Assembly: GCA_030626465.1 (NCBI GenBank)
Contig: DAOUOU010000019.1
Coordinates: 1-19,626 of the forward strand
Origin: Bacteroidales bacterium
GTDB taxonomy: Bacteria; Bacteroidota; Bacteroidia; Bacteroidales; UBA10428
Direction: 5' to 3'
Length of the DNA: 19,626 nucleotides
A program made the translations under genes and the position numbers. This document shows positions 13,565 to 19,626 of this stretch, in pieces; positions within the stretch are counted from its first letter, which is position 1, and the number at the start of each line of letters is the position of its first letter. Under the pieces are notes generated by a model. That model was not told the origin of the DNA and ran no database searches. It saw nothing but the letters and a program-made list of their open reading frames with translations.

Positions 13565-14902
13565 GTGAAACGAATTCTAATAATCGGAACAGGCTTATCA
13601 AGCATATACCTCATTAAATACCTTGAAGAACAAGCGCAAAAATATGGGTGGGAAATACTAGTTGCTGATAGAGATATTAACTCAGTTAAAGAAAAAATAT
13701 GTCCCGCTACCAAAGCTTTGGAACTAGATGTATTAAATGATAATCAGAGAGACAAGGCAATAAAAAATTCCGATATAGTTGTTTCGATGTTACCTGTAAG
13801 TTTTCATATCAATGTTGCCCGATCATGTTTAAAATACTCAAAATCCCTTCTTACAGCCTCTTATGAGTCAGATGAAGTTAAAGAAATGCATGATGAGGCA
13901 ATGGCAAAGAATATTCTGTTCTTAAATGAGATAGGCCTCGATCCCGGAATAGATCACATGTCGGCCATGCAAATACTTAACAGGATCAAACGGGCAGGAC
14001 ATCAGTTATTAGGATTTGAATCTTTTACCGGGGGGCTTGTTGCTCCGGAATCTGACAATAATCCGTGGCATTATAAGTTTTCATGGAATCCCGAAAAAAT
14101 TGTCAGGGCAGGACAAGAAGGACCTGCAAAATTCATTCAGGAGGGAAAAATTAAATATATCCCTTATAACCGGCTTTTTCGACGTACCGAAATCATTGAA
14201 ATAGATCAATTCGGAAAGTTTGAGGGCTATGCAAATCGTGATTCGATGAAATACATTGAGAAGTATAAGCTACAGGGCATCCCCACTATTTATCGGGGAA
14301 CTTTACGAAGGCCCGGGTTTTGCAGGGCCTGGAATGTTTTTGCACAGGTGGGGGCAACAAACGATAGTTACATCATGGATAATTCAGAGAATATGACCTA
14401 TAAGGAGTTTATCAATTCATTCCTGTACTATAGTGAACGCGACTCGGTTGAATTAAAGCTATACCATTATATGCATATCGATCAGGACTCAAGTATCATT
14501 GAAAAACTCCGATGGTTGGGAATTTTTGAGGACACGCCTATAGGAATAAAGAATGCTTCACCTGCACAAATACTGGAACATATCCTTAATCAGAAATGGA
14601 AATTGGAACCCGAAGATAAGGATATGGTCGTAATGTGGCACAGGATAACATACAAGGAAAAGGATAAGGATATTCCATCCATTCTCACTTCATCGTTAGG
14701 CGTTATCGGAGAAAATAGGAAGAAAACTGCCATGGCCAAAACAGTTGGTTTGCCATTGGGAATTGCTGCCAAACTTATCCTGAACGGGCAGATCAGTGTT
14801 AAGGGTGTATGTATTCCTACAATAAAAGAGATTTATGATCCGGTCCTTAATGAATTAAAGGAACACGGAGTTACTTTTGTTGAAAAGGAATCCCATGCTT
14901 AG
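13565..14902 (+). CDS. Saccharopine dehydrogenase, L-glutamate-forming (LYS9-type)
   Basis: This 445-residue protein follows yeast Lys9 (446 residues) along its length: Rossmann start MKRILIIGTGLSS, NEIGLDPGIDHM (121-132), SFTGGLVAPESDNNPWHYKF (153-172), IYRGTLRRPGF, and the C-terminal DMVVMWHRITYKE and TVGLPLGIAAKLIL. It interconverts saccharopine with 2-aminoadipate semialdehyde plus glutamate. Asp35 after the second strand (VADRD) suggests NAD rather than NADP use, unlike yeast. The start is GTG 13565, because the dinucleotide fold begins immediately and no in-frame ATG lies upstream. A 9-codon ORF (ATG 13539, MYNESNTIK) ends across this GTG and could couple translation. It is the last gene of the operon, 59 nt after ALDH7. 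The partner lysine-forming enzyme (LYS1 type) is not in the window. Confidence 0.9.
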   Translation: MKRILIIGTGLSSIYLIKYLEEQAQKYGWEILVADRDINSVKEKICPATKALELDVLNDNQRDKAIKNSDIVVSMLPVSFHINVARSCLKYSKSLLTASYESDEVKEMHDEAMAKNILFLNEIGLDPGIDHMSAMQILNRIKRAGHQLLGFESFTGGLVAPESDNNPWHYKFSWNPEKIVRAGQEGPAKFIQEGKIKYIPYNRLFRRTEIIEIDQFGKFEGYANRDSMKYIEKYKLQGIPTIYRGTLRRPGFCRAWNVFAQVGATNDSYIMDNSENMTYKEFINSFLYYSERDSVELKLYHYMHIDQDSSIIEKLRWLGIFEDTPIGIKNASPAQILEHILNQKWKLEPEDKDMVVMWHRITYKEKDKDIPSILTSSLGVIGENRKKTAMAKTVGLPLGIAAKLILNGQISVKGVCIPTIKEIYDPVLNELKEHGVTFVEKESHA

Positions 14903-15130
14903 TGTTGTATACTATTGTTAAACGGAAAGAAATTTAAACTCCAAAAAACGACAAACAACCTTTTCACCTGACGGTAGGTTTAATTTGCATAGACAGGGTC
15001 ACAATTATAGTTTATCTGATAGAAGTAAATGTAGAGTTTTGAGAGAATCATCATGACAGGGTATAGGATAATCAATAGAAGTAGTTGTGCTGATTATTTT
15101 TATATCTTTAAGATGTCTTAATTATTTTTT

Positions 15131-15343
15131 ATGAGCACAAATAAAATAATAGAAGAGATTCAGCGTCTTCCTATTCAGGAAAGAATTTATGTGATTGAAA
15201 AGACCATACACTCAATACGTAAATATGAAGAAAAGAACCAGATGAAAAAAGCTGCCAATGATTTGTATCCAGATTATGTGTCTGACAAAGAATTGACTGC
15301 ATTTACAAACCTTGATTTTGAAGACTTTTATGAAGCACGGTGA
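15131..15343 (+). CDS. Probable antitoxin of a MazEF-like pair
   Basis: This 70-residue acidic and helical protein has the layout of small Bacteroidota antitoxins: MSTNKIIEEIQRLPIQERI, then VIEKTIHSIRK (a short helical DNA-binding-like part) and a C-terminal tail ELTAFTNLDFEDFYEAR, rich in acidic and aromatic residues, that would wrap the toxin. Its last codons overlap the start of the MazF-like gene by 14 nt, the usual coupling for such pairs. Just upstream, TATATCTTTA (15101-15110) is close to the Bacteroidota -7 element TAnnTTTG with one mismatch, but the -33 part is unclear. The role is inferred mainly from the neighbour. Confidence 0.7.
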   Translation: MSTNKIIEEIQRLPIQERIYVIEKTIHSIRKYEEKNQMKKAANDLYPDYVSDKELTAFTNLDFEDFYEAR

Positions 15344-15677
15344 GGTATGGTTAATAAATCTTGATCCTGCGGTGGGTGCTGAGATTAAAAAGACCCGGCC
15401 TGCGATTATTGTAAATGATGATTCACTTGGAAAATTACCATTGAAAATTATTGTTCCTGTTACCGATTGGAAGGATAGATATGAGATTGCTCCCTGGATG
15501 ATAAAAATAAAGTCAAATTCGAGAAATGGACTGACTAAGGATTCATCTGCTGATTGTTTTCAGGTTCGTTCAGTATCGCAAGAAAGATTTGTAAAGAGAA
15601 TGGGTAAGATTTCGGAAATGATAATGGACGAAATTAAAGTCGGCTTATCGAAGGTATTATCTATTGAGAATGACTAA
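15330..15677 (+). CDS. mazF: MazF/PemK-family endoribonuclease toxin
   Basis: This 115-residue protein has the clear MazF/PemK start MKHGEVWLINLDPAVGAEIK followed by KTRPAIIVNDD (21-31), then the beta-strand core IIVPVTDW and the RSVSQERF segment. MazF toxins cut mRNA at short sequence motifs and are held inactive by the paired antitoxin. I took ATG 15330 rather than 15312 because the family begins right at 'GEVW' after one or two residues. It overlaps the antitoxin by 14 nt and is downstream of the lysine operon, with no sign that the two are linked in function. Confidence 0.88.
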   Translation: MKHGEVWLINLDPAVGAEIKKTRPAIIVNDDSLGKLPLKIIVPVTDWKDRYEIAPWMIKIKSNSRNGLTKDSSADCFQVRSVSQERFVKRMGKISEMIMDEIKVGLSKVLSIEND

Positions 15678-15942
15678 CCTCCCGGAATCGTCCCAATTTG
15701 TACTAAAATTATAATTTAAGTTAAGTGCATTACAGCACAGACTATGCAGTCACTTTTTACGTTAATAAAGTTACGCCAATTGTCGAATGTTGTATCGTTT
15801 TTTGTAGGATCACACTATGGCATGACCGAAATACTTCATATCAACCCGGATTGTTAATCCTGTTCTTTTGTAACCTAAAAAAATCAGCACGCATTAGGCT
15901 TTGCTGAAATGCGCTCCAGTATGGATATATGGAGTCTAGTAA

Positions 15943-17634
15943 TTAATTCCTATTAAATTTTCTTCCGGAATCAGATCTCTTTCGTTTTTTCTTTGGAAAT
16001 TCAGAGTTGCGATTAGCTCCTTTGGTATCAGGTTTTGAAAATTGGACCACAACGGGAACACCGTTAAAATTGACCTTATTCATGGCTGTTACTAACTCCT
16101 TTTCGCTCCTCTGATCAATTTCGAAAAAAGAGAACTTTTTCATGATATCGATCTTTCCGATTTCCACCCGTCTTCCCCTGCTATGCTTATTGATCAGGGA
16201 AATAATACTCCCCGCATCGAGTCCATTCTTCGAGCCGAGATTTATAAAGAAACGTGAATAGCTATTCCTTTTTCCTTTCCGGTCCTGGTGATTTGACTTC
16301 TCAGCTTTCACATTCACATTCAGGTCGGGGGCATTTTTATAGTACGAAAGAAATCGATTGAACTCCTCCGAGACAAAATGCTTGATTAGTTCTTCACGGC
16401 TGAGCCATTCCAGTTTTTTATTAATATCCGGCAAGTAAGGTTCAATCTGTTTATCTACCTGGGCATTTTCTACTCTGTCCACCAGATTAAATAGCTGCTT
16501 TTCACATACTTCGTGCCCGTTGGGAACATTCTTCCGCTCAAATCTTTTTTGCGTCAGCCGCTCCAGTTCTTTAATCTTACTGCTTTCACGGGTATGGATA
16601 ATGGACACAGAGATACCGCTCTTCCCTGCCCTGCCGGTGCGCCCGCTACGATGAACATATACTCCAAGATCGTCAGGCAGGTTATAGTTAATTATGTGCG
16701 TAAGATTATTCACATCGAGGCCACGTGCAGCCACATCCGTAGCTACAAGTAGCTGTAAATTCTTTATCCTGAAGCGGTCCATGGCATGGTCCCTCTGAGG
16801 TTGTGATAAATCGCCATGCAGGGCATCGGCATTGTAGCCATCGTGCATAAGCTTATTGACAACATCTTTAGTTTCCTGCCGGGTACGACAAAAAATGATA
16901 CCGTAGATGGAAGGGTTGATGTCTACAATCCTTTTTAGCGCAAGGTAACGGTCGCGTGAGTGCACCATATGATATTCATGACGCACATTTTCAGCCCCTG
17001 CATTTCGCTTCCCTACAGCTATCTCTTCAGGATTGTTCATGTATTTATTCGCGATTTCGGCAACCTCTTTCCGCATGGTAGCAGAAAACAATAATGTCTG
17101 CCGTTCTTTTGGCGTTTCGGCCAGTATGGCATCGAGGTCATCCTTGAATCCCATATTCAGCATTTCATCGGCTTCATCAAGAATAAGCCATCGAATACCC
17201 GAAAGTTTAAGTACATTCCTTCGGATAAGATCTAATACTCTGCCAGGTGTACCTACAACAGTATGACAACCTTTCTTCAGGGCTTTTATCTGCATTTCGA
17301 TACTGGCACCACCATAGACAGGTACAACCCTGAAGTCCTTAATTTTGGAGGAATAATTTGTCAAATCCTTGGCTATCTGCATACACAATTCGCGTGTGGG
17401 GCAAAGTACCAGCGACTGTATTTGCTTGTTGTTGAGATTGGTTAACTGAATTACAGGTAATCCAAACGCTGCAGTTTTCCCCGTACCGGTTTGTGCCAAA
17501 GCAACTAAATCGCCTGTAGAATCGAGTAAGACAGGAAGTGTTTTTTCCTGAATAGGTGTCGGGCTATCGAATCCCATCTCTGCGATAGCATCTAAAATCT
17601 CAGGTCGCAGACCTGATTCCATAAAATTTATCAT
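15943..17634 (-). CDS. deaD: DEAD-box RNA helicase with C-terminal DbpA-type RNA-binding domain
   Basis: This 563-residue ATP-dependent RNA helicase has the Q motif FDSPTPIQE (22-30), Walker A AQTGTGKT (47-54), PTREL, GTPGR, DEAD (153-156), SAT (184-186), ATDVAARGLD (298-307) and HRSGRTGRAG (328-337). Residues about 459-533 (SRFFINLGSKNGLDAG onward) form the DbpA/CsdA RNA-binding fold, and the tail is basic (KKKRKRSD). Such proteins unwind structured RNA in ribosome assembly and cold adaptation. The start is ATG 17634 (MINFMESGLR), which has an AAGGAG Shine-Dalgarno 5 nt before it, unusually clear for this genome. A TTG-initiated extension to 17664 would place the SD inside the gene. It is a single-gene unit with its own promoter. 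Confidence 0.94.
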   Translation of the reverse strand: MINFMESGLRPEILDAIAEMGFDSPTPIQEKTLPVLLDSTGDLVALAQTGTGKTAAFGLPVIQLTNLNNKQIQSLVLCPTRELCMQIAKDLTNYSSKIKDFRVVPVYGGASIEMQIKALKKGCHTVVGTPGRVLDLIRRNVLKLSGIRWLILDEADEMLNMGFKDDLDAILAETPKERQTLLFSATMRKEVAEIANKYMNNPEEIAVGKRNAGAENVRHEYHMVHSRDRYLALKRIVDINPSIYGIIFCRTRQETKDVVNKLMHDGYNADALHGDLSQPQRDHAMDRFRIKNLQLLVATDVAARGLDVNNLTHIINYNLPDDLGVYVHRSGRTGRAGKSGISVSIIHTRESSKIKELERLTQKRFERKNVPNGHEVCEKQLFNLVDRVENAQVDKQIEPYLPDINKKLEWLSREELIKHFVSEEFNRFLSYYKNAPDLNVNVKAEKSNHQDRKGKRNSYSRFFINLGSKNGLDAGSIISLINKHSRGRRVEIGKIDIMKKFSFFEIDQRSEKELVTAMNKVNFNGVPVVVQFSKPDTKGANRNSEFPKKKRKRSDSGRKFNRN

Positions 17635-17724
17635 GATTTCTCCTTTCCCTTCGATCCTTATCAAAACCAGCCAGGAAGGAGATTTCGCCGCGGACCAATA
17701 GTACTAATATCCAATAAAGTGCCG

Positions 17725-17755
17725 CAAAGATAACATTATTTTAGTAACATGCAGT
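17725..17755 (-). promoter_or_regulatory. Bacteroidota-type promoter of the RNA helicase
   Basis: Read on the minus strand, TATCTTTG (17732-17725) is a perfect match to the Bacteroidota -7 element TAnnTTTG. Exactly 19 nt upstream is ACTG (17755-17752), a partial match to the TTTG -33 element. Transcription would begin near 17718, giving a leader of about 80 nt before the helicase start codon. Confidence 0.55.
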
Positions 17756-17844
17756 AAGTTATAGCAATTGCTTTGGAAAATACATTCAAGCAATCAGGCT
17801 TTTGAGTGTGTGGCTTAAAGGAGTTAGTGGCAATTAACTAAAAA

Positions 17845-17964
17845 ATGAATAAACTTATTACTACATTTGGAATAGTTACGATTTTTGGGCTGATTAAAAC
17901 CCAAAATAACGAAAAAACGAATATCGTATTTGTAATGATAGACAACCTCACATGTATAACTTAA
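17845..17964 (+). pseudogene. 5' remnant of a sulfatase gene
   Basis: From ATG 17845, 39 codons encode a signal-peptide-like start (MNKLITTFGIVTIFGLI) and then EKTNIVFVMIDNLT, which matches the opening of secreted arylsulfatases (usual form KPNIVFIMADDLG; the Asp is a calcium ligand). A stop follows at 17962-17964. The CxPxR/CxAxR active-site segment and the remaining 400 or more residues are absent. The break lies a few bases from an inverted-repeat sequence (17966-18018), so truncation by a mobile element is plausible. Sulfatases are abundant in polysaccharide-degrading Bacteroidota, which fits the inferred host. Confidence 0.6.
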
Positions 17965-17965
17965 A

Positions 17966-18018
17966 CTTGTCTTGTCCTGAAATAGGTTGACACAAAATCA
18001 ACCAACAGATTAGACAAG
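17966..18018. repeat. Nested inverted repeat, possibly an insertion-sequence end remnant
   Basis: Outer arms CTTGTCT (17966-17972) and AGACAAG (18012-18018) enclose inner arms GGTTGA (17985-17990) and TCAACC (17998-18003). The internal stretch TGTCCTGAAATAGGTTGACA resembles, from memory, ends of IS3-type elements in Bacteroidota. No transposase is present. It sits between the sulfatase remnant and the 3' end of the methyltransferase gene, so it may now act as a transcript end for the latter, although no T-run is present. Confidence 0.4.
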
Positions 18019-18031
18019 AATTCTTAAGCAG

Positions 18032-18847
18032 TTAGTTTTTCGTTAATACAAAGCTCCAATATTCGAATTTGCCATTATTAAGCGATTCGTAACGCTCTGT
18101 ACCCTTTGTTCCGGCAAATTTTTCAAACGATTTTTTTAATAGTCCCGGAATTCTTTTCTGAATAAGCATTTCTCTCCGTTTCGTATCCAACTCGAGCCCT
18201 TTGGCAACATTTTTTGTTATTTCTTTCTCACTGTTAATAGTAAAGCCACAGCTCTGAAGTTTTTTACGGATGTCTTCTACTTCCCCTTTTTCTATCATAT
18301 CGGCAAATAAAAAATGGCCATCGGGATCTAAAATCCGGTGTACTTCCCTGAAGAAAATTTTTATGTCGCTATAACACCGGGCCGATTCAACATTAACAAC
18401 AGCATCATAGGTTTCTGCATCGAAAGGTATTTTTTCGGCCCTGCCTTCGACAAACGATAAGCCGGGAACATTATAAAACTGATTGCAGAATTTAATAACA
18501 CTGGTCGAAATGTCAACACCGGTGTATTTCTGTGGTTTATAGTAACGGGCAATATAATGTGCACCGCCACCTCTGCCCGACCCTATTTCTACCACCTTTT
18601 TATTTTCGAGCTTTACACTGCTTACCACATGATCGTATAGCTGAATACAAAATCGGTTTATTTCATCATTTTTTTCCAGTTCAATTAATTTATCGCCATT
18701 CAGTCCTGCATATCCATAATTCATGAAGTTTACGGTAATATCTTTATCGAAACGGATTAACAGTTTATGCCATACCTTCCACATAGGCCTGCGCAATACA
18801 GCAGGAAATTCGCAATAATTATCAACAATGTTTGTCATGTTAGCCAT
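18032..18847 (-). CDS. SAM-dependent class I methyltransferase, phthiotriol-methyltransferase-like
   Basis: This 271-residue methyltransferase has motif I VVEIGSGRGGGAHYIARY (85-102), Asp112 (TGVDIS, SAM ribose), GRAEKIPFD (135-143), VNVESARCYSD (151-161) and a post-core LDPDGHFLFADM (173-184). Across its length it recalls the mycobacterial phthiotriol/phenolphthiotriol dimycocerosate methyltransferase family (FMNYGYA, the Leu-Tyr-X-His segment, GGGAHYI, CYSD, and the RxxxxxxRIPGLLKKSF C-terminal part). The substrate here is unknown, since Bacteroidota do not make those waxes; a lipid or secondary-metabolite hydroxyl is a reasonable guess. The start may be ATG 18847 or 18838. A LytTR regulator lies upstream on the same strand, with a direct-repeat site between, so regulation by that protein is likely. 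Confidence 0.82.
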   Translation of the reverse strand: MANMTNIVDNYCEFPAVLRRPMWKVWHKLLIRFDKDITVNFMNYGYAGLNGDKLIELEKNDEINRFCIQLYDHVVSSVKLENKKVVEIGSGRGGGAHYIARYYKPQKYTGVDISTSVIKFCNQFYNVPGLSFVEGRAEKIPFDAETYDAVVNVESARCYSDIKIFFREVHRILDPDGHFLFADMIEKGEVEDIRKKLQSCGFTINSEKEITKNVAKGLELDTKRREMLIQKRIPGLLKKSFEKFAGTKGTERYESLNNGKFEYWSFVLTKN

Positions 18848-18944
18848 TTATTAATTTAACTTCAACTTTAGCCCGAAAAAACAGACATAAAAAATAAGAG
18901 GGCTGTATGACAGGCTTAAAGGGGGCAACAAGATTAAATTGTGG

Positions 18945-18975
18945 TGAATGACACTTAATCAGGGATGAATGACAC
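18945..18975 (-). promoter_or_regulatory. Direct repeat, candidate LytTR operator
   Basis: TGAATGACAC occurs twice (18945-18954 and 18966-18975), separated by 11 nt, i.e. 21 bp start to start or two helical turns. On the coding strand of the methyltransferase this reads GTGTCATTCA-N11-GTGTCATTCA. LytTR proteins bind such direct repeats; the E. coli YpdB site GGCATTTCAT-N11-GGCATTTCAT has the same arrangement and a similar core. The site lies about 100-130 nt upstream of the methyltransferase start and downstream of the LytTR gene. Confidence 0.6.
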
Positions 18976-19088
18976 ACTTATTTTTGCAGAAACGTCTATT
19001 AATATATTTTCATGATTTTCCAGACAATAACATGAGAATATTTAAATGGTAAGCTACATGAGACCAATTAATTAACTAATATATTTTT

Positions 19089-19626
19089 TCATGAAATTGC
19101 TTCTTTTACCTGCATTAAATATTGCCTCGACACAGGTAAATTTTCTTCGAAACAGTTCATTTTTAAACTGTAACCATTATTGCTTCGTACCAGTTTATCA
19201 ATGTATATACTATTTACAATACTTGTACGGTGACAACGAATAAAACTTCTTTGATTTGCCAATTGCGATTCGATATTTTTTAAGGTATTCCTGATTAGCT
19301 TTTTTTCAACCAAATAATTTTCCAGATAATAAATTTCGATATAATTATCGGCTGATTTTATGGAAATAATATTTTTATACTTTAAAGTTAGTTTATCGGA
19401 TTTATTATCGGAGATGATATCAATTTCTTCCTCTTCTCCGATTTTTTCATATTCCCTTATTTTTGAGAAATAGTATTTGTTTTGTTCCTGTAAAATGACA
19501 ATGATACGCTCCAGCGATTTGTTTTTATACAGAATTCGTAAAATAATTAAAGGTAACAGGCAAACCAATACCACTTTAAACATAATGTAAAGAGATAGCG
19601 AAACCTTGCCAACATACCTGATATAA
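19089..19626 (-). CDS. LytTR-domain transcriptional regulator with N-terminal membrane part, 5' end outside the window
   Basis: The C-terminal part is a LytTR DNA-binding domain: LTLKYKNIISIKSADNYIEI (about 65-84 counted from the Met at 19583), LVEKKLIRNTLKNIE, and the signature FIRCHRTSIVN (114-124), ending VSRQYLMQVKEAIS. Before it lies a hydrophobic helix (VVLVCLLPLIILRILY) and a charged linker. A Met at 19583 could be taken as the start, but the frame stays open to the window edge and reads YIRYVGKVSLSLYIMFKVVL, continuing the membrane region. The true gene is therefore probably a multi-span membrane-LytTR protein cut off by the window. It has no receiver domain in the visible part. The methyltransferase and the direct repeat downstream are its likely target. 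Confidence 0.82.
   Translation of the reverse strand, partial: YIRYVGKVSLSLYIMFKVVLVCLLPLIILRILYKNKSLERIIVILQEQNKYYFSKIREYEKIGEEEEIDIISDNKSDKLTLKYKNIISIKSADNYIEIYYLENYLVEKKLIRNTLKNIESQLANQRSFIRCHRTSIVNSIYIDKLVRSNNGYSLKMNCFEENLPVSRQYLMQVKEAIS

Noticed and set aside
2283..14902. Reading the locus as lysine biosynthesis by the alpha-aminoadipate pathway
   Set aside because: A homocitrate synthase and an aminoadipate-reducing system would be expected; instead there is a lyase and an oxidative ALDH7, which point to degradation.
15841..15870. tRNA-Asn-like anticodon arm (CGGATTGTTAATCCTG)
   Set aside because: Only the anticodon arm looks right; no T-arm, D-arm or acceptor stem could be folded around it.
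15725..15907. 60-residue plus-strand ORF in the mazF-helicase gap
   Set aside because: Cys- and Ile-rich translation with no recognisable features and a GTG start; looks like chance coding in a 265-nt intergenic region in which I see no other feature.
15900..15942. CTCCA...TGGAG repeat (15913-15933) as a helicase terminator
   Set aside because: Five-bp stem with an 11-nt loop and no T-run; too weak to call.
1..19626. CRISPR array, rRNA, replication origin or intact transposase
   Set aside because: No regularly spaced repeats, rRNA-like sequence, origin-type iterons or transposase motifs were seen on either strand.

Overview
The window looks like a chromosomal segment of an AT-rich Bacteroidota bacterium, plausibly a marine or anaerobic Bacteroidales/Marinilabiliales type. 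This is inferred from a candidate lipoprotein M3 peptidase, a membrane-anchored LytTR regulator, few Shine-Dalgarno sequences, and a good match to the Bacteroidota -7 promoter element (TAnnTTTG) upstream of the DEAD-box helicase. No rRNA, tRNA, CRISPR array or intact mobile element was seen.

Layout. 1-681: 5' part of an M3-family peptidase (minus, runs off the window). 966-1156: relic of a MalT-like LuxR regulator whose two ends have been joined by a large deletion. 1163-1309: unrecognised small ORF. 1417-2069: MntA/HepT toxin-antitoxin pair. 2100-2280: decayed palindromic intergenic sequence. 2283-3419 (minus): lysine 6-dehydrogenase-like protein. 3741-14902 (plus): eight closely packed genes, namely a citrate lyase ACP-beta fusion, citrate lyase alpha, an isocitrate/homoisocitrate dehydrogenase family protein, an HD-domain protein, two different fused aconitase-type dehydratases, an ALDH7 (antiquitin) aldehyde dehydrogenase and a LYS9-type saccharopine dehydrogenase. 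15131-15677: MazEF-like pair. 15943-17634 (minus): DEAD-box RNA helicase. 17845-18018: sulfatase 5' relic beside an inverted repeat. 18032-18847 (minus): methyltransferase. 19089-19626 (minus): LytTR regulator, 5'-truncated by the window edge, with a two-copy direct repeat between it and the methyltransferase.

How the genes may work together. The central locus holds enzymes that turn lysine into 2-aminoadipate (lysine 6-dehydrogenase-like, saccharopine dehydrogenase, ALDH7). It also holds a full set of C6/C7 tricarboxylate enzymes (NADP-type beta-decarboxylating dehydrogenase, two aconitases, citrate lyase). My main proposal is that these form one lysine-degrading route that runs the fungal/Thermus alpha-aminoadipate pathway backwards: 2-oxoadipate is reductively carboxylated to homoisocitrate, isomerised through homoaconitate to homocitrate, then split by a 'homocitrate lyase' into acetate and 2-oxoglutarate. 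This would avoid the glutaryl-CoA dehydrogenase step. The aminotransferase and the citrate-lyase activation genes (citC, citG, citX) are not in the window. The gene content is seen directly; the C7 substrates and the direction of flow are inference.
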